DNA from: a virus
Virus record (IMG/VR): IMGVR_UViG_3300024520_000342
Coordinates: 1 to 30,761 of that record
DNA length: 30,761 nt
Direction: 5' to 3' (one strand)
Within the stretch, counting starts at the first letter, position 1; the number at the start of each line of letters is the position of its first letter. Under the pieces are notes generated by a model, which saw only the letters and a list, made by a program, of their open reading frames with translations, had not been told where the DNA came from and made no database searches. This document shows, piece by piece, positions 1-9,207 of the stretch. Made by a program: the position numbers and the translations under genes.

Positions 1-2315
1 GTAATCGTTGGCGTGGTGCTGGTGTTGCTGCGGAAGCAGTTGCCGCTCGCAACGTCGGGCGTTGCGTCGCTCGCGCCCCAGGTTTCGGTGGAATCGCAGG
101 CTTGATGAATACCGGCGACGACCACATCGGCAAACGTGGCTTCGCCCGTGAACGTGGGACCGGCCAGCGGCGCGACCTCGTCGCCCTCTGGAACCTGCGA
201 CGCACCGAACCCGATGTCTCCGTTGGCGGAGAGGTTTTCGAAAGTGACGTCCGTCGCGGCAATAGGAAGCACACTGTAGTTGCGTGCCTTGTTGAAATAC
301 GCGTTCATCTGCCACTCGTTGTTTTGGTAGATGAAGCCAATCGTCTCGTTGACCAACAGCGTGATGTCGCCTGTGCCGCAGACCAAGATAGTGCCTGTGC
401 AGTCTATGGTCGGGAAGAACGGCGACGCACCCGAAAGGTAGATCTGTTGGCCCTCGGTGCCGTTCGTGAACGTGGTGATCGTTGTTGCGTCGCCTACGAT
501 GAACAGGTTGCCGAGAGACGCATCACCCGAACCCCCGGTTACGGGATTCCACACGCCAAAGTCAAGGACGCTGCCGAGTGTTACAGCGGCGTTGAAAGTG
601 TTCTGCGCGGTGAAAGTATTTGCAGTTCCGAGGGACGCCTTGCTGACGTCTGAGAATTCCTCTAGGGCGAGCAAGTGCCAACTATTCGTATCGCCGTTAA
701 GAAAGAATGTCGCAGTTTCATCCGTGTTAAGGATCGGGTTGACGGTTCCGCACACGAGGTTGCTCGACCCGGGTACGGCCGAGCCGTCGTCGTCGCAGAG
801 GCTATCGGGGCAGGGGGAGCCTCCCGCGCAGGAAGTTTGCGGCGGGCCTCCGGTGTCGAATACGTCGACGCACGAACAGAAAAGCTCCAACTCCTGCTCG
901 CTCGCGATGACGTAGATGATCTGCCCGTCATCCCCGCCGTCGAAGTCTGTTATCGTGAGTTGACTCGGCGCTGACGCAGGGAACGCGGTCACACCGTCTG
1001 CATCGCAGAGCGCGTCGGGGCTGCCCGCTCGCTGCGGCAATACAGACAGAGCAGACTGAGCGTCCGAATCGCACAGGGCATCGGGGGCCCCAGAACACTG
1101 AATGTCACCACCGCAAGGCTCGCCGTCGCGCGAATCGTAGAGGTCGACGCAGTGCACGTCGTAGAGGTCGGCGCACTCCCAGGATTTAAACAGCGTCCCG
1201 CTTGATATGTCGGGCGTCGCATCATCCTCTAGAAAATACTCGACGAGACCGAGATCCACGGTTCCGGTGAGTTCGACGTCGCTCATCTTCCACGTGCCAA
1301 ACGTCTGTTCGCTGTACGCCGTTAGGTGCCTGCTGCCGTAGTTGTCCTCTTGGCGAAACACCCAGTTCAAATACCACTGGACGTTACCCGTCCCGAACCG
1401 ATCGGCGCTCGTGAATGAGATCCAGTCGTTTTTGTCTAGGACAATCGTTTCAGTTCCGCAGATCAGCTTCCCGGTTGGGTTGCCCTGATTCGCACAGAGA
1501 AAATTCGTCTTATTCGTTTGGGCGCGAATAACAAGCGTTTGCCCCGGAGTCGTCGGGTCGGCGCTGCCTATGTTCGAGTCGCAAAGTCCATCGGAACAGG
1601 TCGGCGTCGTAGAGCAGGACGTCTGCGGCGCTGGGCTCGCTGGCGTGTCGAAGTTGTCTGCACACCAGCTGAAATTGTCGTAGGTCGTCGTAGATAGCGG
1701 CCCGTAATAGTACGACGCATCCTTAACGTCAGGCGATCCGGGCACGGTTGGAAGCGTCGGCGGGAGTGTGCTTCGCCTTAGTGTGAGGTGGCCGCCGAGC
1801 TTCATGTCGCCCTGTTCGAGGTCGGCACCGCGCAAGGATAGCGGCGTGATCGCCGCTAGGTTCGTCGTCCCGTCGCTCACTTCTCCGAGCGTCGCGCGTT
1901 CTAAAACGCCTTTCTGCGATGCGGTTGCCCCCTCGACATTGTCACCGTCGAGGGTTCCCGTCACGTCGCTTGCAAGGTCAACGGGGTGAGTGCCGCCCGC
2001 GCCAGCGAGCGCGGCGAGCCAGGTCGTCCCGTCGCAGTTGCATTGATTCCGATTCGATTGCAGGCCCACCGTACAGTCGCTCGTGCCGTCTCCGTCGGTG
2101 ACGTAGACCGTCCGCCCCGCAGCGTTGGCGTCGCAAGTGGGCAGGTTCGCAACGAGGTATTCGGGGTGCTCGTCGCGCGTCGCCTCTAGCCTGTCGTCGT
2201 CGTCGAACTTTACGGTACACGCAGGCCAAACGGTCGACGGGCAGGTCTGTGCGAACGCGGGCCACGCGAAGAGAATCGCCGCGAGTATCGTGAGAATGTG
2301 CATGGCCGCCCTCAT
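1..2315 (-). CDS. Tail-fibre-like protein with N-terminal signal peptide (runs off left edge)
   Basis: I translated this open frame by hand because it has no stop before position 1; 771 full codons are visible. The ATG at 2315 overlaps the stop of the tail hub gene as ATGA; an ATG at 2303 with GAGGG six bases upstream is an alternative start. Residues 1-22 form a classical signal peptide (hydrophobic core, then AFA before Q23). Residues about 130-162 match the phage tail-fibre repeat style (ASQKGVLE, then AITPLSL). Three Cys/Asp-rich modules follow at about 217-265, 381-455 and 480-525, each with a C-x-D-x-(F/Y)D start and a LCDxD core. Beta modules of the form T(I/F)T-x-F-x(2)-G-x-(D/E)GQ occur near 454 and 614, and a DATPD(I/V)xSG motif occurs at 365 and 750. 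Position just after the tail hub supports a receptor-binding or tip-fibre role. A Sec signal on a virion fibre is odd. The C-terminus is probably the fragment at 30710-30761. Confidence 0.8.
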   Translation of the reverse strand, partial: MRAAMHILTILAAILFAWPAFAQTCPSTVWPACTVKFDDDDRLEATRDEHPEYLVANLPTCDANAAGRTVYVTDGDGTSDCTVGLQSNRNQCNCDGTTWLAALAGAGGTHPVDLASDVTGTLDGDNVEGATASQKGVLERATLGEVSDGTTNLAAITPLSLRGADLEQGDMKLGGHLTLRRSTLPPTLPTVPGSPDVKDASYYYGPLSTTTYDNFSWCADNFDTPASPAPQTSCSTTPTCSDGLCDSNIGSADPTTPGQTLVIRAQTNKTNFLCANQGNPTGKLICGTETIVLDKNDWISFTSADRFGTGNVQWYLNWVFRQEDNYGSRHLTAYSEQTFGTWKMSDVELTGTVDLGLVEYFLEDDATPDISSGTLFKSWECADLYDVHCVDLYDSRDGEPCGGDIQCSGAPDALCDSDAQSALSVLPQRAGSPDALCDADGVTAFPASAPSQLTITDFDGGDDGQIIYVIASEQELELFCSCVDVFDTGGPPQTSCAGGSPCPDSLCDDDGSAVPGSSNLVCGTVNPILNTDETATFFLNGDTNSWHLLALEEFSDVSKASLGTANTFTAQNTFNAAVTLGSVLDFGVWNPVTGGSGDASLGNLFIVGDATTITTFTNGTEGQQIYLSGASPFFPTIDCTGTILVCGTGDITLLVNETIGFIYQNNEWQMNAYFNKARNYSVLPIAATDVTFENLSANGDIGFGASQVPEGDEVAPLAGPTFTGEATFADVVVAGIHQACDSTETWGASDATPDVASGNCFRSNTSTTPTI

Positions 2316-5098
2316 GTGTGCTGACCGTTTTCGGAGATCTGCACGGCGATGATCTCCCATGTGTGCTCGTTGAAATCCTTCGTCATGCTGATGATCCGGC
2401 AGCCGTCCGTCACGTTCGACCACGGCGGCGCGATGTCAACGATGTCGCCAATCGCCAGCGGGAGCCCGTCGAACCACGCCACCTTCGACAAGTGAAAGAC
2501 CTTGCGCCTGTCTGACTTCTTCTCCTGCGCGATGTAGCCTGCGACATCCTCGGCTGTGGTCGGATCTTGGATACAGAGGAACGCCACCGGGCCGCTCTCG
2601 ATCCGCCCCGTCCGAAGCGATGCGGTGTTGAGAATCGTCGAGGTCAGCGGTACGTCCGAGTTGTCGGGGTTCGCGCGAGCGAAGAGCTTGTACCCCTCCT
2701 CGCTACCCCCTCCCGGTAGCGATGCGTCGAACGCATAACGGAACGTGAAGTCATTCGCGATGTCGTCGAGGCTGCGCCCCTCGTTTCGCATGGTGTGCGT
2801 TTCGGATAGGGTCGAAGTCGCAGCGCCGAACCCGTAACTGCTGTCCGCTGAGAGTAGGTGCCACTCTCGCCCGCTGGATTCCTCCAATGGTACGACGTTA
2901 CACCTGGCCTCGAACGCCATGCGCTGAAGGATCTCGTCCCACTTGAACCCGAGACTGCGAACGTCAAAGGCCCACTTTGCAGCCGCGCCGAGCGCTGTGA
3001 CGAGCGCGGAGTAACTCGCGGCGTTCACGGTCTCGCCGCCCACGACCTCGACCCAGTGTTTCATAATGTCGGCGGGGTGTTCGAGCGTCACGCCCGTCGA
3101 CACCTGATAGCCCGAGCCGGGCGCCTCCACCCCGTCTATGTCGGCATACAGCTGCGCGGTGATGATCTCGGGTATCGCCTTCGGGTCGTGGATCGTTCGG
3201 ATGACCCGGTAGATGTCGCCGAAGTCATTAGCCGTTGTCGTCTGGAATCGGATCGTGTTTACGTTCGTAAACCCGTCGGTAAACATGAAGTGGCGCCACT
3301 CGGGAGTCGAGAGCGTGGTCGGCTCGGTGTGTTGGTCGATCATGTTCGTCGCGTCTGTTTTTCGTAGGACAAAGGCGCGCGTCGCGGTCGGCTTCATTAG
3401 GATAGAGACGGTCTGCATATCGAAGGTCGCCACGCCTGCGGGCTGATCGAACGTGACGTCTAGGTACTGGTTATTCGTGGTATCAAACGACGCGAATGTC
3501 GAATTGCTGCCGTCGATCACGTTGTCGGGGTTCGTCACGCCAGCATCGGATACGGCCGTCGACGTGCCCTCTTGATCTATCTGCCCTTTTTCTAGCTGAT
3601 TGATTTCAATCTGCGCGTGAAAAATTCTGAAGTCGCCAGAGCCGCCGACCATCTGCACGTATAGAAAGAATGTCGACCCGTCGCTCGCGTGTAAGGTTGA
3701 GTCGTACTCGAACGAGAACGCCTGGGGAGCAGAGCCCGCAGCGGGCAGCGACCCTGAGCTGATAGTCTCGACAATCGTGCCGCCCGTGGTGTCTACACGG
3801 ACCTCTATATTCTCGTCTGTCGCGTCTCGCAGCGTGAGCCAGAGCGTGACGGTGGCGACCCCGCGATCGGCTCGCGTCAGGTTACTGTGCGACGGGAACT
3901 GCAAGCCGCAGAAGTTTCCGAGCGTGATCTGCGCGTAGGTCGCCGCAGAGTCATCGTAGTCGCCATTGTATCCGCGCCCGTCCCGGTCGGTGTTCGTCTC
4001 GCCCGTCAGCGCGTTCGGGGTGAGTACCATCTTGGTCTGCGCCGCGACCCCCATGCTCGTGACCGTTCGGCCCGAAACGGTTGTAGTGTCGGCGAGGTTG
4101 TATACGATTTCGTTCTGGGTTTCCTCTATGCGAATGAGCCGCCCGGTTGATTCGTTCACCCGATAGACGTTCGGAACGTCGTCACTCTGCTGGTCGCTGA
4201 TGACCCACGTCGGTGAGGTGAGCATCTCAAGAAAGCTCGCACCGAGATCGTGCGCTGCGGCAAGCGAAACGTCCTGGCCGCGACCACCCGTTTCGATGTT
4301 GATCGTTGTAGCGTCAACCGTCGTGCAGAGAATCTTTTCTCGGTCGACCAGTAGGAGGTAGGTCGTCGGTGAGGCGGGTAGCCCCGCAGTCGAGTCGACG
4401 AACTTATTGACGTTGTCCTCCGTGGCGTCGATGGTTTCGCTGAGCGTGCCCTCGAAACCGACCTCCCAAGCGATAATGGGAATGTGCTTCGCGTCCCCGT
4501 AGGCTCTCGGGCACCGCTTCCCCATGTCGCGCGGGGATACCTTGGTCGCGTCTCTAGCGTAGATCCACTCGCTCGCAAGCGTTGGGACGACCGTCTCGCA
4601 CTGGATCGTCAGTGTGAACTCGTTGACCGGCGATACTCGACGCACGCGCCCGCGAAATAGAACGGTGTGCTCGCTACCGGCGAACCCGCCATCCACTGGA
4701 ACCGTGTCGATATTGTTGACGAGGATCTGGGCGATCTCGATGTCCGCGCCGTACATGTTCAGGCCGTCGAGCGTGACTGAGAGTCGCTCGGCATTCACGA
4801 GTTCGTTCTGTAGGTGTAGGTCGAACGACTGGCGAAACGGGGTGAGGTCGTAGGGGTTGGGGATGTGCTCACCGAGCGAGGATACAAACGGGCTTCCGCC
4901 CACGACCACCGGGGCGAACGGCTTATCAACTCCGGTGTTCCCGTAGTCGTAGGTGACGGCGATGTTCGAGAAGTAGAGGGAAGCACCACCCGTCCGCGCG
5001 ACGGCGTCCGTGTAGGTCGTGAGCTTCACGAGCGTGACCGGCGAGATGCCAGATCGCGAAGCTCGGAACGCCTGTGTCGCGTCAAGGGTCCGGGGCAT
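2312..5098 (-). CDS. Tail tip / baseplate hub protein
   Basis: This 928-residue protein lies immediately downstream of the distal tail gene and upstream of the fibre, the usual place for the tail hub (Tal-like) protein that closes the tail tube and carries fibres. The N-terminal 200 residues include FRGRV (about 148-152) and KRCPRAYGDAKH (about 194-205), a pattern I associate with N-terminal domains of siphovirus tail-tip proteins. The middle contains two beta-rich, probably carbohydrate-binding modules at about 395-500 and 525-640; the second has a discoidin-like NVIDGSNST and YLDVTF signature. The C-terminal third (about 640-928) returns to a hub-like domain ending in a segment with LAIGDIVDI. 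The ATG overlaps the upstream stop as TAATG. Family assignment rests on position and pattern, so the exact domain limits are uncertain. Confidence 0.75.
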   Translation of the reverse strand: MPRTLDATQAFRASRSGISPVTLVKLTTYTDAVARTGGASLYFSNIAVTYDYGNTGVDKPFAPVVVGGSPFVSSLGEHIPNPYDLTPFRQSFDLHLQNELVNAERLSVTLDGLNMYGADIEIAQILVNNIDTVPVDGGFAGSEHTVLFRGRVRRVSPVNEFTLTIQCETVVPTLASEWIYARDATKVSPRDMGKRCPRAYGDAKHIPIIAWEVGFEGTLSETIDATEDNVNKFVDSTAGLPASPTTYLLLVDREKILCTTVDATTINIETGGRGQDVSLAAAHDLGASFLEMLTSPTWVISDQQSDDVPNVYRVNESTGRLIRIEETQNEIVYNLADTTTVSGRTVTSMGVAAQTKMVLTPNALTGETNTDRDGRGYNGDYDDSAATYAQITLGNFCGLQFPSHSNLTRADRGVATVTLWLTLRDATDENIEVRVDTTGGTIVETISSGSLPAAGSAPQAFSFEYDSTLHASDGSTFFLYVQMVGGSGDFRIFHAQIEINQLEKGQIDQEGTSTAVSDAGVTNPDNVIDGSNSTFASFDTTNNQYLDVTFDQPAGVATFDMQTVSILMKPTATRAFVLRKTDATNMIDQHTEPTTLSTPEWRHFMFTDGFTNVNTIRFQTTTANDFGDIYRVIRTIHDPKAIPEIITAQLYADIDGVEAPGSGYQVSTGVTLEHPADIMKHWVEVVGGETVNAASYSALVTALGAAAKWAFDVRSLGFKWDEILQRMAFEARCNVVPLEESSGREWHLLSADSSYGFGAATSTLSETHTMRNEGRSLDDIANDFTFRYAFDASLPGGGSEEGYKLFARANPDNSDVPLTSTILNTASLRTGRIESGPVAFLCIQDPTTAEDVAGYIAQEKKSDRRKVFHLSKVAWFDGLPLAIGDIVDIAPPWSNVTDGCRIISMTKDFNEHTWEIIAVQISENGQHT

Positions 5099-5925
5099 TA
5101 GTCGACGGCCTCGATCAGATCGAGGGTGAAGGTCTTGCTCCTCGTTCCGTTCGAGGGCACGAGGATCGAGTTCCGGGTGCGGGGCATGGAGGCGAACTTG
5201 ACCGAGAGCGCGGGCTCGTCGGTCTCGGGGGGCGTCGAGAATGACGCGGGGTCGATGTAAAACGGGAACGCCATCCCGACTTCGGCGACGAGCGCCTCAA
5301 GATTCGTGAGGTCTGTCCCGCTGAGCGGGCTCTCGTACTCGTACTCAATGACTCTCTGCTGTGGCCCGTGCTGGATCGTGGGAGATGCACCCGTGGTATG
5401 TTCGAGCCGGGTCGCGTTTGCTTTGAACTCGTCGCTCGAGTTTTGCAGGTTCGGCGCTGCGCTGAACGTCATCACATCGGTGTAGAACAGCTCGCCGAGT
5501 TCGTATGTGCCGGTTCCGATGAACGTAACGCGAATGTATTGACGGCTCTGCGTCAGCGTGTCGAACTCGCCTGAGTCGTACAGTGTTCCCGGTACGGGGC
5601 TTGAGTCAGACGCGTGCAGGGTTTCCTTGTTCGTCACGAACGTGATGTCGTCTGCCTGCTCGATGAACACCTCTGCGACGTTATGGTTCGCGGGGATAAT
5701 CAGCCGGTTGACCCCGTTTGTGGAGTCCATGTTCATGATGATCGACGGGTTCGTGTAGCTTGTGCTGAACTTGAATAGCACCGAGTCCCGCTCGTCGACG
5801 ACGTTCGACAGGGGGAACGAAGCGCTCGCGCTCTCGCCCGAGCCGAGTGTGAGGTTCCCTGCGGCGTCGCCATACTTCAGGCGCGTGTAGTTGAAGTAGG
5901 AGAATCTGGGCGCGCGGAATGCCAT
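5098..5925 (-). CDS. Probable distal tail protein (Dit-like)
   Basis: The product is 275 residues, beta-rich, and lies between the tape measure and the tail hub, where siphoviruses encode the distal tail protein that forms the ring joining tube and tip. The first half (about 35-150) looks like a galactose-binding-like beta sandwich (LSNVVDERDS, then a PANHN motif and YIRVTF). The second half (about 160-275) looks like a tube-like barrel ending in TFTLDLIEAVD. No catalytic motif is visible. The ATG overlaps the tape measure stop by one base (TGATG) and its own stop overlaps the hub start (TAATG), so the three tail genes are translationally coupled. Assignment is mostly from synteny. Confidence 0.65.
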   Translation of the reverse strand: MAFRAPRFSYFNYTRLKYGDAAGNLTLGSGESASASFPLSNVVDERDSVLFKFSTSYTNPSIIMNMDSTNGVNRLIIPANHNVAEVFIEQADDITFVTNKETLHASDSSPVPGTLYDSGEFDTLTQSRQYIRVTFIGTGTYELGELFYTDVMTFSAAPNLQNSSDEFKANATRLEHTTGASPTIQHGPQQRVIEYEYESPLSGTDLTNLEALVAEVGMAFPFYIDPASFSTPPETDEPALSVKFASMPRTRNSILVPSNGTRSKTFTLDLIEAVD

Positions 5926-7676
5926 CAGGTCGGCCTCAATGTTCCGTCGGGGTTCAGCGAGAACCGCCCACCCGATCCGAAGTCGGACAGACCAGTCCCG
6001 CCTTGCAAGACGGTCGATTGTCGCAATCCCGGCTCTCGAGTCAATCGCGACCCGCCGCCGGGTAGATGCACCCGCCTACCGTCGGACGACGTACGCCCTC
6101 CGCGGGCTACGGCATCGGCGACCGCAGCCGCGCGACCCGCCGCCTCGGCTAATTCGTTGAACCGTTGCGCCGCCGTTAGCGCGCGCGTGCCGCTATCCTC
6201 TACTGCAACCGCAACGGTACGCATCGCCGCCGACATAGCGCCCGCGCCGTCCGTGGTGTCGTCGATCGAGTCGCCAAGCTCGTCGATATTCTCGCCCGTT
6301 GTTTCCGCGGCGGAATTGAGATCGGTAAACCCTAGCGCGGCATCGGCGGCGGCTTTGCCCATATCGCCAAGACCACGGCGCATATTATCCGCGCGCAATC
6401 GGAGCGATTCCACTTGCCGTGTGCCCTCAGCCTCAGCGTCGATCAACTCCTGCGAGAAGCCGAGCGTCGCGTCACGCGCGGCCTGCATGGCCTCCTCGAT
6501 CGCGCGCACCTCGGCCTCAAGCTCTGCGGCGGTGACGATCCCGAGCGCCTCGCCGAGCTTCTGTAGCGCGGTCGCCTCACCCTTCAGGGCGGCCTCGATC
6601 CGCGCGGTTCTCGCCGCCGCATCCTCTTGCGCCTTGGCAAATTCAGACGTCGCCCTTACAGAGTCGTCGAGAAGCCTGACCTCCTCTGCGCGTCTGTCGT
6701 TCAGGAGCTTTGTAACCCGGTCGCTTTCCTCTTGGATTGCCTTCAGGTTTGTGACGCTCTCGCCGTACTCATTGATTGCGATGAGCACTTCCGACACTCC
6801 AGCGGTTAGCCCACGCAGGAAGTCCCGGCTGGTAGCAAGGCTGCGCGCCCATGAATCCTGTGCGGGGACGAGAGCGCCGAGCTTCGTGAGAACCACCCCG
6901 AGCGCGGTGCCGTAGTTACCGAGGACGCTAGAGGTGCCCTCGATCACCTCGGCGAGCTTCTCGCTCGAAGCAACCGCGTTGGTTGTATTCTCGAACCAGT
7001 CTTTCAGCTTCGCAGTGCTCTGCGCGAGCGCCACCGTGACCTTGCTCTGCGCGTCGGCGAAGTCCTCCGCACCCTTGCCCGCCGTCTTGATGACAGCGGC
7101 GGTAAGCGCTGCGGTTTTCTCTTGCTTCGTCAACTCCTCGACTGTCTTGCCGACGGAATCGGCGAAGTCGGAGTAGATCTTCACCGCGTCGACGACGATC
7201 CCGAGGTTGTCGAGAATCAGCGGCGATGCGCGACCGACACCCGTGGTGATGTCGTTGAACGCCTGGGTCGCAGAGATCCCCAGCGAGACGGACGCCTTCG
7301 TCGCCGCCTCGAGCAGTCCGGGGATGTCGTCCTTGGAGATGCCAAGCGCGAGCGCGCGGTTGCTTGCGAGGATGATGTCGGACGTGGCGATCTGGTTGTT
7401 CGACAGGCTCTTGAGCTTGCCGATAAACTCGTCTATCGCAGCGCCCTGTGATTCGAGGCTACGCTCGAGCGCGCGGCGCTGGCCGAGCCTCTCGCCCGCG
7501 GACTCTACGAGCTTGAGCGCACCCAGAACGGACGCGAACGCTGCGGTCAGCGCGAACAGCTTGTTTTTGATGCCGCTCGCAAACTTCGACAGGCTCTTGT
7601 CTGTTCGCTTGATCGCGCGCTCTGCGCCCCTCGAGTCGCCCTCTAGGCGAACCTTGACCTTCAGGTCTTTGGCCAT
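5925..7676 (-). CDS. Tape measure protein
   Basis: This 583-residue, strongly helical Ala/Glu/Lys/Arg-rich protein has the typical start MAKDLKVKVRLEGDSRGAER, a pattern shared by many tape measure proteins, and follows the tail tube gene. A hydrophobic segment lies at about 38-58 (LFALTAAFASVLGALKL). Residues 60-210 resemble the conserved tape-measure core with regular Ala/Ser/Leu helices, and long coiled coils cover about 300-480. The last 80 residues are Gly/Arg-rich. At the usual relation of about 1.5 Angstrom of tail per residue, the tail would be near 85-90 nm. Start choice is backed by an AGGGG ribosome binding site six bases upstream. No peptidase or muramidase motif was seen inside it. 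Confidence 0.85.
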   Translation of the reverse strand: MAKDLKVKVRLEGDSRGAERAIKRTDKSLSKFASGIKNKLFALTAAFASVLGALKLVESAGERLGQRRALERSLESQGAAIDEFIGKLKSLSNNQIATSDIILASNRALALGISKDDIPGLLEAATKASVSLGISATQAFNDITTGVGRASPLILDNLGIVVDAVKIYSDFADSVGKTVEELTKQEKTAALTAAVIKTAGKGAEDFADAQSKVTVALAQSTAKLKDWFENTTNAVASSEKLAEVIEGTSSVLGNYGTALGVVLTKLGALVPAQDSWARSLATSRDFLRGLTAGVSEVLIAINEYGESVTNLKAIQEESDRVTKLLNDRRAEEVRLLDDSVRATSEFAKAQEDAAARTARIEAALKGEATALQKLGEALGIVTAAELEAEVRAIEEAMQAARDATLGFSQELIDAEAEGTRQVESLRLRADNMRRGLGDMGKAAADAALGFTDLNSAAETTGENIDELGDSIDDTTDGAGAMSAAMRTVAVAVEDSGTRALTAAQRFNELAEAAGRAAAVADAVARGGRTSSDGRRVHLPGGGSRLTREPGLRQSTVLQGGTGLSDFGSGGRFSLNPDGTLRPT

Positions 7677-7685
7677 GCGTGCCCC

Positions 7686-8744
7686 TTAGTTGTACTCGAG
7701 GCTGAACTCCGTCCCGGCAGTCGTGCTCGTCGCGAGTGCGTCAGTCAGCTCGACAACGGCAGCGGTGCCCGTGCGGTCGTACTTGATGCCCTTGGGCTGG
7801 AGGTTGTTCACGGTGATGAGCGCTGCGTTTATCGTGCCCGTCGTCGTCCTGGGCGTGCCGAGCTGCATTGAGAGGTCTGCGGTCGGGGCTGAGGTGTTTA
7901 CGAGTGCGTCCCACTCGGCAGCGGAGTCGGCCGTCTCGAGGTAGATCCGGCCATCGACCGTGATCCTGCGGTCTACCTGCGACTGACGGATACCCGTCGT
8001 CGCGACGTTCGCGTCGCCAAACTCGACGATGTTGTTCGCGATCGTAATGGCGAGGTTCTCGAAGCCGCGCGTCTGGCCGAAGTTCGCAAAGGCCATACCC
8101 TCGACGGTCGGAGCCGCAAGGCTCGACTGCGTGCCCCAGGTGAAGGTCGGGAACGTGACGGTGTCGGCGAAGGTCTTGACCGACCCTACCTTGAAGTTCG
8201 CGGTGATCAGGCAGTTCTCGCCCGCCGTGAAGTTGAGCACGAGCGAGTCGACGAGGCAGTCCTGAAGCACCCAGGAGAGGTCTGCGGTCCAGAGTTTGAC
8301 GGTCGAGTATTCCGCCGAGGCCCTCGGCGTGTAGATGTAGTCAGGTGTCACAGCGCCCGAAGCACCCACGAGCCCGGCCGTGCCGAGCAGCTCGTCGATA
8401 CCCGCGAAAGGCTGCGCCTCGTCCGCCAACGGTGTCGACGAAGCGCCGTTACCCTTGAGCGGGAACGTGATCGAGAGCCCCTCGGTGACTGTGCGAATAA
8501 ACTCGTCGGCCTGAGCCGTGAACGAACCCGCAATCTGGGCCTGTTCCCGCACGACCGTCGAGAAAGACGGCAGCGCGACGCCGCTCTCGGCGTCGCCCGA
8601 GTTCTTGTCCCCGAGGATGATCCCGTTGCTGTTTACGAGCGCGCCGCTCAGCGCCTCGACGGCGGTGTTCGCTGTTCCGAATCCGGCCGTCTGCTCCGCA
8701 ACCGCGAAGGCTACGCCGTCAAATAGTTCGTCGTTGTTCGCCAT
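7686..8744 (-). CDS. Major tail tube protein
   Basis: The 352-residue product begins MANNDELFDGVAF and is rich in Thr, Ala, Gly and beta-strand patterns, like siphovirus tail tube proteins. It sits between the tail terminator-type genes and the tape measure. About 195-230 (TFPTFTWGTQSS...) and 255-330 show alternating strands typical of a tube barrel plus an added immunoglobulin-like region. A clear TAGGAG ribosome binding site lies seven bases before the ATG, one of the stronger ones in the late operon, as expected for an abundant protein. The stop is nine bases from the tape measure start, leaving no room for the usual tail assembly chaperone pair. Confidence 0.8.
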   Translation of the reverse strand: MANNDELFDGVAFAVAEQTAGFGTANTAVEALSGALVNSNGIILGDKNSGDAESGVALPSFSTVVREQAQIAGSFTAQADEFIRTVTEGLSITFPLKGNGASSTPLADEAQPFAGIDELLGTAGLVGASGAVTPDYIYTPRASAEYSTVKLWTADLSWVLQDCLVDSLVLNFTAGENCLITANFKVGSVKTFADTVTFPTFTWGTQSSLAAPTVEGMAFANFGQTRGFENLAITIANNIVEFGDANVATTGIRQSQVDRRITVDGRIYLETADSAAEWDALVNTSAPTADLSMQLGTPRTTTGTINAALITVNNLQPKGIKYDRTGTAAVVELTDALATSTTAGTEFSLEYN

Positions 8745-8754
8745 GCTGTTTCTC

Positions 8755-9207
8755 CTAGACGGCGTCCAGCAATACGGACGCGGTTATCTCGAAAGTGATT
8801 ACGTTTCCAGTGCGCGAGCCCTCGCCGATCTCGGGCGACTCGTCTGGCTCGAGGTCGTACACACCGGACTCCGCGCTCCACTTCGACTCGACGAGCAACT
8901 CGTCTGCGACGCGGCTCATGCTGTCGTGAAGGAATGACTCCTCGTTCGTCAGCTTGGCGGCGGCTGAGGCGCCCGCAACGTAGTGGTGTATCAGAATCGT
9001 GACGAACGCGCGGGGATGGTTCTGGTTCCCTCGCGGGTAGTCTTTGTCCGGTGAGATCTGGACCTGATAGCGGGCTTCGCCGCCCGTGATTCGGAAGTCG
9101 GTCCCATAGTTCGAGGGGGCTTGGGTGATCGTCGTCGGCGCGGCCGTGTGCGCCGCCAACATTCGAGCCTTTGCTGCGGTGTAGAGATCCTCGAACGGTG
9201 TAGGCAT
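8755..9207 (-). CDS. Tail terminator / tail completion-like protein
   Basis: The 150-residue protein precedes the tail tube gene in transcription order. It has an alpha-beta pattern with an N-terminal helix (PFEDLYTAAKARML), central strands (ARYQVQIS, RAFVTILIHH), a helix with LHDSMSRVADELL and a final strand (VITFEITASVLL), as in tail terminator proteins that cap the finished tail. I set the start at the ATG overlapping the upstream stop as TGATG; an in-frame TTG three bases earlier is less likely. It and its upstream neighbour may be divergent members of the same neck/terminator fold, so which one caps the tail cannot be decided from sequence alone. Confidence 0.5.
   Translation of the reverse strand: MPTPFEDLYTAAKARMLAAHTAAPTTITQAPSNYGTDFRITGGEARYQVQISPDKDYPRGNQNHPRAFVTILIHHYVAGASAAAKLTNEESFLHDSMSRVADELLVESKWSAESGVYDLEPDESPEIGEGSRTGNVITFEITASVLLDAV

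Noticed and set aside
6157-6915. 252-codon plus-strand Ser/Ala-rich frame
   Set aside because: It lies antisense to the tape measure, has shadow-type composition, and no plus-strand gene context exists there.
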